Source: Paenibacillus sp. PastM-3 (GTDB lineage: Bacteria; Bacillota; Bacilli; Paenibacillales; Paenibacillaceae). Taken from it: a stretch of 64,000 nt of DNA. Under the pieces are notes generated by a model. That model was given only the letters and a program-made list of their open reading frames with translations, was not told where the DNA came from and ran no database searches. The stretch spans positions 795,920-859,919 of the forward strand of contig NZ_JARXXP010000001.1 of NCBI RefSeq assembly GCF_029893965.1, written 5' to 3'. Shown one piece after another: positions 45,095 through 54,422 of this stretch (within the stretch, counting starts at the first letter, position 1; each line of letters opens with the position of its first letter). The translations under genes were made by a program, and so were the position numbers.

Positions 45095-45190
45095 ATAACC
45101 AGCCGGGCAATGGCCCGGGAGGCATACACAGGGAATCCGGTAATGAAGCGGCAGCATCCCCGCTCTGTTACAATCCGCCCTTATGCGAGC
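45095..45190 (+). ncRNA. Cobalamin-riboswitch-like core, orphan
   Basis: The plus strand holds GGGAATCCGGT (45131-45141), then 16 bases, then CCCCGC and TCTGTTAC. The order and distances match the conserved core of cobalamin riboswitches (GGGAA, GGT, CCCGC, CTGTAA). The B12 box and a rightward gene are both missing; the next gene on the right reads the other way. It may be a relic or a chance match. Confidence 0.3.
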
Positions 45191-45292
45191 TTTTTCGACA
45201 AATTAGTTAAATTGTACCATAGAAACACTTAATCGAATACTCCTTTTTGTAAAATAATACACTGTTATCTGATTTTTTTATTTGTAACCGTA

Positions 45293-45320
45293 AAAAAAGG
45301 AGAGCCGTTTAGCGGCTCCC
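45293..45320 (-). terminator. Terminator of the iron-binding protein gene
   Basis: GAGCCG and CGGCTC pair around a short loop, followed on the minus strand by seven T. Confidence 0.8.
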
Positions 45321-45353
45321 TGCATTTTTATGAAAATTATATGTGAATTCTCT

Positions 45354-46313
45354 TTATTTGCCTGTGTACAGCTTGGTCTTCATCAATGCTTCAAGGAAGG
45401 AGAATTTGCTGTAGGCTGTTCCGCCTTGAGCGAGCGGGTCTACCAGATTAACATAGACATTTCCGCTCTTCACAGCTTTGAGGCTCTTCCAGATCGCGTT
45501 CTTCTGCAGCTCTTCCAGTGCCTTAGGGTTGTCTGCATTCTCATCCTTTGAGAATTGCACAAACAGGTAGTCCGGATTGATCGCAGCGAAGGCTTCCAGT
45601 GAAATATTCTGCTGTGCCTTTACCGACTGTACTTCTTTCGGCACGGCTGCGCCGAGATCCGCATACAGGGAACGGTTAAAGAAGACATCCTTAGGATACA
45701 GGAACAGGTTGCCGCTGCGGATACGCACCGCGACTACTGTCTTATCTTTAAATTTAGGGGCAAGCTTGGCCTTGGCCACCTTCAGCTCATTCTGGTATTT
45801 AACGATGGCCTGGGTGGATTCCTTCTGCTTACCGGTCAGCGCAGCCAGCAGCTTCAGGTTGTTCATCCAGTCTGTCGCAATATGGGATACAGGAATGGTT
45901 GTCGCAATTTTCGCCAGCTTTTCATTGGTTTCGGCCGGGAATTTGGTGCTGCTGAGAATAACGGCAGGCTTGATCTTCAGAATGGCCTCGAAGTCAGGCT
46001 CTGTTTTTTCGCCGATTCCCTTAACCCCGGTTGAAATGTTAGAGAACAATGCAGGGAATTTACCCCCGACTGTAATCATGCCTTTTGGTTTAAAATTCAA
46101 TACCAGCGCGTCTTCCATTGCTTCCAGCGCCCCGGTAATGACGATATTATCTGTCTTGGCCGGTACGGTATATACCTTGCCTTTATAAGTGATCTTTTGC
46201 GTGGCCGTTGTAGCTTTTGCAACGTTGACTGGAGCTGCACTCACGCTTGCTGCAGAAGCGATACCCAGTGCCATAACCCCGGCAAGTACCATACCCATAA
46301 TTCTCTTTTTCAT
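45354..46313 (-). CDS. Iron-siderophore ABC transporter substrate-binding protein (FecB/FhuD type)
   Basis: 319 residues. Signal peptide 1-26 (GMVLAGVMALGIASAASVSA) without a lipobox Cys, unusual for a Gram-positive binding protein. The two-lobed type III fold is seen in NIVITGALEAMEDALVLNFK, FEAILKIKPAVILSSTKFP and INPDYLFVQFSKDENAD. It would bind a ferric siderophore or haem. No permease or ATPase genes are nearby. A perfect Fur box is upstream. Confidence 0.85.
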   Translation of the reverse strand: MKKRIMGMVLAGVMALGIASAASVSAAPVNVAKATTATQKITYKGKVYTVPAKTDNIVITGALEAMEDALVLNFKPKGMITVGGKFPALFSNISTGVKGIGEKTEPDFEAILKIKPAVILSSTKFPAETNEKLAKIATTIPVSHIATDWMNNLKLLAALTGKQKESTQAIVKYQNELKVAKAKLAPKFKDKTVVAVRIRSGNLFLYPKDVFFNRSLYADLGAAVPKEVQSVKAQQNISLEAFAAINPDYLFVQFSKDENADNPKALEELQKNAIWKSLKAVKSGNVYVNLVDPLAQGGTAYSKFSFLEALMKTKLYTGK

Positions 46314-46352
46314 AGCCTGCTACCACTCTCCAAAATATGATTTTGTTAATAA

Positions 46353-46367
46353 TGATAATCATTATCA
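46353..46367 (-). promoter_or_regulatory. Fur box
   Basis: TGATAATCATTATCA is an exact 7-1-7 inverted repeat, the consensus for Fur in Bacillales, about 40 bases before the binding-protein start. Confidence 0.92.
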
Positions 46368-46482
46368 TAGTAGTTATGATAGAGAAATCCGCAGGCTTTG
46401 AACATGGACTTTTCGGGCAAATAACATGGACGAACTGCTAAAGGTGTTTGTTGAACATAAATAATTTAAATATACAATGAAA

Positions 46483-46784
46483 CTATTTTTTCTCGAATAT
46501 CAGTACTGTTTTAGGATTTGTCATGTATCCTACGGAAGATTCCAAAAAGTCGGATACAAAGCGCACAGGTACAAATATACTGTTATTCTTTAGCAACAAC
46601 GGTGCATCAACGGATTCTTTCAGATCCAAATAGTTGTCGCTTAGTTGCAGGAAGCTTAAATATGCCCGGTGTCATAATAATGAGTGAATGTAAGGTTGCG
46701 AATAGGTTCTAAATTCCATACCCGGTTGTTTTCTAAGTATAAGACATCAAGAAATTCAAGGGATACTTCAGTTAACAGTTTCAT
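46483..46784 (-). pseudogene. Remnant of a leucine-rich-repeat/copper-amine-oxidase-stalk protein
   Basis: One leftward frame from ATG 46784 reads LTEVSLEFLDVLYLENNRVW and NLEPIRNLTFTHYY, then stops. A second frame continues with FLQLSDNYLDL, a leucine-rich repeat, and ends in the stalk-domain motif SIFVPVRFVSDFLESSVGYM with TVLIFEKK-stop at 46483. One frameshift separates the two. Leucine-rich repeats plus this stalk domain occur in Paenibacillus surface proteins. Confidence 0.65.
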
Positions 46785-46823
46785 TCATTTCCATTTAAAA
46801 CGATTTTTACGAAGCATCATTAA

Positions 46824-47738
46824 TTACCTTTTTACTGCCAGACAATAGTTCACATTATCAAAAGCGCTAAGAGGATGTTCTGGCTGCTTGTCATTGTAAG
46901 CCTGAAACAGCTCCCTGGTTATTTCCGGCGGTATAAGGTGCCTATAGATCAGAAGCCCGCAATCCTCCAGCAGCTGTTCCAGCTCCGGATAAGTATAGCT
47001 TGCCTGCATCGGCTCGCCTGACTGTGCGGCCATCATAACCTGCTTCTGTGTCCGTTCTCCGGCTTCCGAAGTAAATGTAAATCCGTCGGGATAATCAAAA
47101 GCGAAGCTGCTCCCGGCAGGAAGCATATCTGCAAGCACAGACAGCAGCTGCTTAAACTCGGTCTTGGTCAAATAGTAGCTGATGCCAAGCAGGCTGCTGA
47201 AGCTAATGCGGGACGGATCAAATTCCGGAGCCGCCAGGAGGAGCTTCTCCCACCCGGCTTCTGTCAAATCGGCAGGCACCTCATGTACATTGGCAGGCTG
47301 GCCGGGAAAAAGAACGGCCGTCCGTAGCCGCTTGTCCTCTGCAGTTGCAGGATGATCGATTTCGTAAATCTGCAGGTGTCCTGCCCACTCCGGCTGGCGG
47401 TAAGCAAACGTGTCATATCCGGCCGCAAGGATCAGATACTGGCCTGCTCCCAGCATGACCGCATTATGCAGTGCCTGCTCGGTAAAGGCTGCCCGGCCGA
47501 GCGGAGTCGGAGACAGCTGGAAGTCAACAACTGCCCGCAGCGCTTCCTCCTGTGAACCCTTGAATTCCGGCAAAAAGAACCCGATTCCTTGAGACATTTG
47601 AACTCCGATGTTAGAATACTCTTCATCCGTCAGTATTGCCCGGGCAAGACTGTCTTTAAATACGGGATACTGATTATGCTCTGCATGATAGGCTCTGGCA
47701 AACGCGCTGACCAGAGCAGTTAAGCTTCTATTTTTCAT
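46824..47738 (-). CDS. Leucine carboxyl methyltransferase-like SAM-dependent methyltransferase
   Basis: 304 residues. QYLILAAGYDTFAYRQPEW is the SAM-binding signature of this family (PPM/TIGR00027 type), followed by IYEIDHPATAEDKR, which binds the substrate or SAM ribose. It methylates an unknown carboxyl or hydroxyl group. ATG start five bases after GAGGTGAT. Single gene. Confidence 0.85.
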   Translation of the reverse strand: MKNRSLTALVSAFARAYHAEHNQYPVFKDSLARAILTDEEYSNIGVQMSQGIGFFLPEFKGSQEEALRAVVDFQLSPTPLGRAAFTEQALHNAVMLGAGQYLILAAGYDTFAYRQPEWAGHLQIYEIDHPATAEDKRLRTAVLFPGQPANVHEVPADLTEAGWEKLLLAAPEFDPSRISFSSLLGISYYLTKTEFKQLLSVLADMLPAGSSFAFDYPDGFTFTSEAGERTQKQVMMAAQSGEPMQASYTYPELEQLLEDCGLLIYRHLIPPEITRELFQAYNDKQPEHPLSAFDNVNYCLAVKR

Positions 47739-47790
47739 CTTTTATCACCTCACTCCAGTTGTATCATACGGCCATCCGGGCAAACAATAC

Positions 47791-47875
47791 TTGATTTTTT
47801 TGTTATTTTATGGTATAATAAAGGTGTAAACTTTATAAGTTTCACATTTTCGCCATATATAAGGCGTTTTTTTTA
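47791..47875 (+). ncRNA. Candidate small RNA: promoter, 50-base transcript, terminator
   Basis: TTGATT (47791-47796) and TATAAT (47814-47819) with a 17-base spacer form a near-consensus promoter. About 25 bases after the expected start, CGCC-GGCG (47851-47866) is followed by eight T. The transcript would be about 50 bases and holds the palindrome AAACTTTATAAGTTT. No gene follows. Confidence 0.45.
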
Positions 47876-47881
47876 TGTAAA

Positions 47882-47926
47882 AAGGACTGAACACTTCCCC
47901 TCCGGGATGCTGTTCAATCCTTTTTT
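47882..47926 (+). terminator. Second hairpin in the gap
   Basis: AAGGACTGAACA and TGTTCAATCC pair and are followed by TTTTTT. It may back up the preceding terminator. The rest of the gap to 48124 shows no gene. Confidence 0.6.
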
Positions 47927-48124
47927 GGCTGCTTTTATCCCCTTATTACCCGTTCTAAATCCTTTGCTTTCAATAGATCCGGTTCTTCCAGTAAAGATGT
48001 CAGATCAGAGATTTGTATAGCGGTCTAACACCTGCTCCAGACAAGCTTAAATCTCCTCAGTATGCTTGTTACAGGAAGCATATAGGTGGAGCAGTAAGCA
48101 GTAAATATTGCCCAAACTAGCAAA

Positions 48125-48174
48125 AAGAGGTGTCCCAATCCGCCGGTAGCGGCTTTTGAGACACCTCTTGTTTT
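48125..48174. terminator. Terminator of the EamA exporter gene
   Basis: AAGAGGTGTC and GACACCTCTT pair around 25 bases, 12 bases after the leftward stop, with A and T runs outside the stem. Confidence 0.75.
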
Positions 48175-48186
48175 ATCGGCCGCCGC

Positions 48187-49143
48187 CTAAGAAGCAACGG
48201 CCTCCGAATTGCTCCAGCGCAGCTTATACAGCTCTGGCAGTACAACTCCCAGAAGGACCACTACAACCCCGATCCACTGCAGGCCGCTGACATGCTCATT
48301 CAGCACGAAGGAAGACATCAGAACGGCTACCGGCAGCTCGGCTGCACCCAGTATTCCGGCCATCCCTCCGCCGATATGCGGCACCCCGATCGCGAACATA
48401 ACCGGCGGAATGAACGCGCCGAACAATCCCAGCAGAAAGCCGAACAGCAGCAGCGGCCCCCACAGAAGCCCGTTAAAGAGGAAGTGCGGCGGGAACATAA
48501 TGAACAGCAGTACCATGCCGCCGGTGACCATCCATGCGCTGCGGTATGCCGGATGCGCTGCCGGAACGGCTTTGCCGCTGAAAATAATGAACAGGGAATA
48601 GCTGACGGCTGACAACAGCCCGAGTGCGACCCCCAGCAGGTTGAACCGGGAGGTTCCCTGGCCCAGAATCCCTGCTGCCAGCAGGGTGCCGCCGAACAGC
48701 AGCAGCAGAGTCAGCATGGTGATTTTATCCGGACGCTGCCGTTTGCTGACAGACTGGATCAGCACACTGATCCAGGTGAACTGGAACAGCAGAATGATCG
48801 CCAGCGATGCCGGAATGTAGCGCAGGGACTGATAGTAGAGCAGGCCTGTAACTACAGTCGGTGCCCCGGCCAGCATCAGCAGCAGCCGGTGCTTCCAGGT
48901 AAGCGCCTGAAATGCGGGTGTATCCGCTGGCTGTGTACTTCCGCCGCTGCTCAGCTTCCGGCTTGCTCTCACCTTGGTGAAGGCAGCCAGCAGCCAGGCC
49001 AGTATGCAGCCGGTCAGCAGTTGTGTTCCTACCACTTCACCAAGCTTGTAACCCTGGCCGTATGCCAGTACAACAATGGTTGACAGGATACCGTAGCTCA
49101 TCGCTCCGATCAGCACGGAAATCAGGTATTTCATATCTTTCAT
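48187..49143 (-). CDS. EamA-family (DMT) exporter, probably of purines or related compounds
   Basis: 318 residues, ten membrane helices in two EamA halves (KYLISVLIGAMSYGILSTIV; VFKGLLFGLLSAVSY-like second half start LLGVALGLLSAVSYSLFIIF). ATG 49141-49143 is the start because AGGAGG lies ten bases before it. The leader RNA holds a purine-type aptamer with the layout of an ON switch, so the transporter probably exports the ligand or a related base. Single gene. Confidence 0.85.
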   Translation of the reverse strand: MKDMKYLISVLIGAMSYGILSTIVVLAYGQGYKLGEVVGTQLLTGCILAWLLAAFTKVRASRKLSSGGSTQPADTPAFQALTWKHRLLLMLAGAPTVVTGLLYYQSLRYIPASLAIILLFQFTWISVLIQSVSKRQRPDKITMLTLLLLFGGTLLAAGILGQGTSRFNLLGVALGLLSAVSYSLFIIFSGKAVPAAHPAYRSAWMVTGGMVLLFIMFPPHFLFNGLLWGPLLLFGFLLGLFGAFIPPVMFAIGVPHIGGGMAGILGAAELPVAVLMSSFVLNEHVSGLQWIGVVVVLLGVVLPELYKLRWSNSEAVAS

Positions 49144-49201
49144 GTTAAATAGGCCTCCTGAATCTTCTGAACTTCTAAATCTGTGAATGGCCGCAGCACG
49201 C

Positions 49202-49327
49202 AAAAAATCCTAACTCCGTGATAAGGACCGACTAACCGGTCTTTAACATCGTAGTTAGGAAGAATAGGCTTCCTGTAGAAACCCCCGCCCTATCCATGCC
49301 TTAACGGCTGCGGGGTTATACGAGAAA
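49202..49327 (-). ncRNA. Purine-type riboswitch with terminator
   Basis: The minus strand shows the family landmarks in order: CGTATAA, P2 CCCCGC/GCGGGG with GGATAGG in the loop, GTTTCTAC, P3 AGGAAG/CTTCCT with CC in the loop, and AACTACGA closing P1. The base after AA is C, as in guanine aptamers. TCCTAACT (P3 end and joining strand) can pair instead with AGTTAGGA followed by six T, a terminator. Ligand binding should block it, giving an ON switch. L2 carries an extra small hairpin (GCCGTTAAGGC). Confidence 0.8.
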
Positions 49328-49498
49328 TATTGAAGTTATTAGCATGACGACTTTTCATATGTTACACGGCAAGTCAGGTGGTGTCAACCCTTAAATGATT
49401 TAAATTTAAGCAAAACTTCTAATTCACTGTATATGTGACAGCTTGTATTGTCGGTTATAAAAGAGCATGACAGCGAACAAGGGATTCTTTTGAACAGA

Positions 49499-50971
49499 TC
49501 AGCCCTCCAGCCGCACTTCACCGGTTGCCGGATTCCAGTTCACACGTATACCGAGCAGTTCACTGAGCTGCTGTAGCGGGAAGAGGGTGGTGTCAGCATA
49601 TTTATGCAGCGTAACCGCCTGTCCTGACTTGTTGCCGTTAATGAACAGCAGTGCCGGATCAGTAGTTTTGATGTGCACGGTGGTATCACCATAGACAAAC
49701 GACCATACGGTAAACCGGTAGTTGTTGTATTTCGGATCAGGATTGGACAGGCTCATATTCGCCTTCACTCCAAGGGCTTTAAACACACTGGTATAAGGGA
49801 CATACAGCTTGCCTCCGATCACAGCCGAAGTTCCGTAAAAATCAACGGCTTGCCCGTTTACCGAATATTGGAGCGGTTGCTGAACCGGTATGGCTGCTAT
49901 GGTATCGTCATTGGTTACAGTACCGCTGCCCGTTGCCAGACCGCCGTAAAACCCTTCCCCCCAGCCCAGCAGCGTGCCGTCCTTGCGCTGGGCAAAGCCG
50001 AAGGTTCCCGTTGTGCCCCATACTTCAGTGATGCTCTGGGCATTATTAACCTGAAATGGCTTGGCTGCCCCCCCGGCATTGTAATTCCACTGCCAGAGCG
50101 TCCCGTTCGTCCGCACCGCAAACAGCTTGTTGCTGCCTGTCTGAAGCTTATAGGTACTGCCCAGACCTGAAACCGCAGACGGTGCCTGCAGCGTCCGGTT
50201 CCAGCGCAGCACCTGTCCGTCTGTGCGCAGCAGAAAGGCATCATTGTCACCCGAGGCGGCGATTTGTCTGATCCCCGAATCGGCAAGTGTGTTTACGGTG
50301 ACGGGATCACTGGCCCAGCGGACTCTGCCGTATACGCTGTTATAGATGCTCAGCTGTTTTACAGCGCCGTCTCCGGTAAGAAACAGCGCATCGGTACCGG
50401 CTATAACGGCCGATTTGATGCCGGATACACCGGGCAGCGGCAGGTAACGCACGATCATTCGCATCGGACTGTTATCAGCTGATTCGTAAGACGGGTACCA
50501 CATCGTTGCTGTGCCGTCCTTTTTTACCGCCAGGCCCGTATAACCATTCGTGACAATAGAAGCCACATTCTGCAGCCCCTCAAGCTTGAGCGGACCGCCC
50601 TTTTGGACAGGTGACAATGGATCAAGACTCATATATGTCCCGTAGGTTGAGCCCCAGCCCCATACTTCCCCTGCTGCGCTCAGAGCAAAGGAATTGTTGG
50701 TTCCGGCGGCCACTTGAACGATACCGGCGAGTCCGGAAATTTTTCGCGGGATGTATTGATCAATTGTGGTTCCGTCACCAACCTGGCCGAACTTGTTATA
50801 CCCCCAGCCGGTAACCGTTCCGTCGCTCCATGCGGCCAATGCGTGGGCTGTTCCTCCCGCCACACTGACCGCACGAAGCCCGGCCGCAGCTTCAATTTCC
50901 CGTGCACCAGCAGGTACAAATAAAACTGCGGTCATAATGACTGCCATAAACCGTACTACCATTTTGCGCAT
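49499..50971 (-). CDS. Secreted RCC1-repeat protein with copper-amine-oxidase stalk domain
   Basis: 490 residues. Signal peptide 1-29, then about five RCC1-like beta-propeller repeats (HALAAWSDGTVTGWGYNKFG, SFALSAAGEVWGWGSTYG, FGFAQRKDGTLLGWGEGFYG). The last 110 residues are a stalk domain (GGKLYVPYTSVFKALGVKAN, TTLFPLQQLSELLGIRVNWN). Proteins of this layout are common outside Paenibacillus cells; their function is unknown. ATG 50969-50971 follows GGAGGAG by eight bases. Confidence 0.85.
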   Translation of the reverse strand: MRKMVVRFMAVIMTAVLFVPAGAREIEAAAGLRAVSVAGGTAHALAAWSDGTVTGWGYNKFGQVGDGTTIDQYIPRKISGLAGIVQVAAGTNNSFALSAAGEVWGWGSTYGTYMSLDPLSPVQKGGPLKLEGLQNVASIVTNGYTGLAVKKDGTATMWYPSYESADNSPMRMIVRYLPLPGVSGIKSAVIAGTDALFLTGDGAVKQLSIYNSVYGRVRWASDPVTVNTLADSGIRQIAASGDNDAFLLRTDGQVLRWNRTLQAPSAVSGLGSTYKLQTGSNKLFAVRTNGTLWQWNYNAGGAAKPFQVNNAQSITEVWGTTGTFGFAQRKDGTLLGWGEGFYGGLATGSGTVTNDDTIAAIPVQQPLQYSVNGQAVDFYGTSAVIGGKLYVPYTSVFKALGVKANMSLSNPDPKYNNYRFTVWSFVYGDTTVHIKTTDPALLFINGNKSGQAVTLHKYADTTLFPLQQLSELLGIRVNWNPATGEVRLEG

Positions 50972-51233
50972 ATCCACGTCTCCTCCCGTTGTCACTAGCT
51001 TCTTGCGAAGTTCATACCCTGCAGAATCATTTCTCTAATCTTCCATATAAAGTAATATACCCCCTTTCAGGACCTGTGCCTAATCTGACGGCTAATCTGT
51101 TTCTGCTGCAGCTGTGAGAACGCCGGTTATCCCTGTAAATTCACGAACAGGTATGTTACTATTTACAGGATCAGCTGAATCCCCATATCAGTCAGCTGCA
51201 TAGAAATTACAACAGAAAGTTCGTGATGCAACT

Positions 51234-52421
51234 ATGATGTCCGACCCTTTTTCCTTTGCTGTCCAGCACAGGACACAACCATACAGCGAAACCCGTTACT
51301 GGCGGCTGGAGCCTGCCGGAAGCAGTACTGCTGAGCGGCAATATTCCGCTGCAGACCAGCAGTCGCTTGCCGAAGCTGCCGCTATCCTGGCCGGCGGGGG
51401 AACGGTCGCTTTTCCGACGGAAACCGTCTACGGCCTTGGCGCGGATGCGCGGAATACCGCTGCCGTTGAGGCCGTATTCGCCGCCAAGGGCCGTCCCTCC
51501 GACAATCCGCTGATTGTTCATATCGCCCGGCGGGAGCAGCTCGGCGAGCTTGTCTCAGACATCCATCCGGCCGCCGCTGCCCTGATGGATGCCTTCTGGC
51601 CCGGCCCGCTGTCCCTGGTGCTGCCGGTACGACCCGGTGTCCTGTCCCCGCGTGTAACAGCGGGACTGGACACCGTTGCCGTGCGCATGCCGGATCACCC
51701 GGCAGCGCTGGCCCTGCTTGAGCGCTCCGGCTGCCCCGTGGCAGCGCCGAGCGCCAACCGCTCCGGGCGGCCGAGCCCCACGGCGGCCGCCCATGTAATG
51801 GAGGACCTCGCCGGCTACATCGGCGGGGTCCTCGATGACGGGCCTACCGGAGTCGGCGTCGAATCGACGGTAGTCCAGGTACAGCCGGACGGGACCGCCG
51901 TCATCCTCCGTCCGGGCGGGATTACTGCCGAGCAGCTGTCGGCAGTAGCCGGTGCCGTTGCTGCCCCGCCTTCCGGGGAAGCCGGCGGGGCAGCGCAGGC
52001 CGGCGGGGCTGACGCCGGCGGGGACAGCAGCCCGGCGCCACGCTCGCCGGGCATGAAATACACGCATTATGCGCCGCAGGGCTCGCTCTCCATTGTAAGC
52101 GGCACATCGCCGCAGCGGGCGGCGGACACTGCAGCCGCGCTGCTGCTGGAAGCGCGCGGACGCGGCGAGAAGACCGGATTGCTGCTGTTCGAGGAGCACC
52201 GCGCCTTGTATTCTGACGATGCCGCAGATTATATTGTTTCACTCGGCCCGTTAGCCGCACTGGAAGAAGGGGCGCGGATTCTCTATAGCGCCTTGCGTTA
52301 CTTTGATGAAGTTTCGGCAGATTACATCATTGCCGAGGCTTGTCCGGACTCCGGACTGGGCTCTGCTATTATGAACCGGCTGCGCAAAGCTGCCGGCGGA
52401 TCGGTTGTCCGCACGGACTGA
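51234..52421 (+). CDS. sua5: L-threonylcarbamoyladenylate synthase (Sua5 type)
   Basis: 395 residues. The YrdC domain holds GGTVAFPTETVYGLGADA, KGRPSDNPLIVHI and PSANRSGRPSPTAAAHV. A C-terminal Sua5 domain begins near SPGMKYTHYAPQG. It makes threonylcarbamoyl-AMP for t6A37 of tRNAs reading ANN codons. The linker between the domains (about 245-270) is an Ala/Gly-rich stretch with very high G+C. ATG start, weak Shine-Dalgarno site. Single gene with its own terminator. Confidence 0.92.
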   Translation: MMSDPFSFAVQHRTQPYSETRYWRLEPAGSSTAERQYSAADQQSLAEAAAILAGGGTVAFPTETVYGLGADARNTAAVEAVFAAKGRPSDNPLIVHIARREQLGELVSDIHPAAAALMDAFWPGPLSLVLPVRPGVLSPRVTAGLDTVAVRMPDHPAALALLERSGCPVAAPSANRSGRPSPTAAAHVMEDLAGYIGGVLDDGPTGVGVESTVVQVQPDGTAVILRPGGITAEQLSAVAGAVAAPPSGEAGGAAQAGGADAGGDSSPAPRSPGMKYTHYAPQGSLSIVSGTSPQRAADTAAALLLEARGRGEKTGLLLFEEHRALYSDDAADYIVSLGPLAALEEGARILYSALRYFDEVSADYIIAEACPDSGLGSAIMNRLRKAAGGSVVRTD

Positions 52422-52443
52422 CTAATCACTTAACCCGGAAATA

Positions 52444-52490
52444 AAGAGATATTCCATACGCCTGAGCAGGCGTTTTGGGATATCTTTTTT
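52444..52490 (+). terminator. Terminator of sua5
   Basis: AGATATTCC and GGGATATCT enclose a second stem (ACGCCTGAGCAGGCGT) and are followed by six T. Confidence 0.85.
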
Positions 52491-52640
52491 GTTTTCCATT
52501 GCATAAATATAACACTGTTTGTTAGTTTTATAGAATTTATTAATTAGCCATCAAAAAAGAATTGATTGGTAATTTCATGTCAGGTTTTAGTAAAATTCTT
52601 TTAAATTCTTAATAATATCGTGCCGTCCGCAGCAAGCTAA

Positions 52641-54056
<1,416 letters not shown>

Positions 54057-54127
54057 AGCCTAACGCCTCATACTTGTTGAAATCTATGATTTCTGCACGA
54101 CCGAGAAATGCTGCTGTTCAAGCTAAA

Positions 54128-54200
54128 TGGAAAAACGCCATCTATTTCGATGATCAGCCGCCCGTTAGAGCCCGCTAGTTGGAAAAATGCCACTTAATTC
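54128..54200 (+). repeat. Dispersed intergenic repeat, copy 1
   Basis: Begins TGGAAAAACGCCATCTATTT and ends TAGTTGGAAAAATGCCACTTAAT. The copy at 63813-63882 has the same two blocks at almost the same spacing. An inverted half copy is at about 54243-54268. Confidence 0.7.
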
Positions 54201-54242
54201 CACTGTTTTTGCCTCCAATGGGGTTAACCGGCTAATATAAGT

Positions 54243-54268
54243 GTTGTTTTTCCATCTAATGATTAGAA
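54243..54268 (-). repeat. Inverted half copy of the dispersed repeat
   Basis: The minus strand reads CTAATCATTAGATGGAAAAA, close to the middle of the copy at 63813-63882 (CTAATCATTAGTTGGATAAT). The rest of the 54057-54422 gap shows nothing besides the repeats and a terminator. Confidence 0.5.
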
Positions 54269-54355
54269 CAAATGAAATTTCATTAAAATAGATGTGCAAA
54301 ATCCAACTAAATGCCGTGGACAGCCTGGGCTGCTCCTAAACGGAACTTCAACATT

Positions 54356-54393
54356 AAAAACGCACCTCAGTGTAACTGACGGCGCGTTTTTTT
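54356..54393. terminator. Terminator between gdhA and ddh
   Basis: AAAAACGCACC and GGCGCGTTTTTTT pair; the T run suits rightward transcripts and the A run leftward ones. Confidence 0.75.
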
Positions 54394-54422
54394 GTCGCTA
54401 TTTGTATTCAGCTGTTAAGCTC

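Noticed and set aside
51555..52199. Leftward 214-codon frame in sua5
   Set aside because: Antisense to the YrdC domain; Arg/Gly-rich composition typical of shadows.
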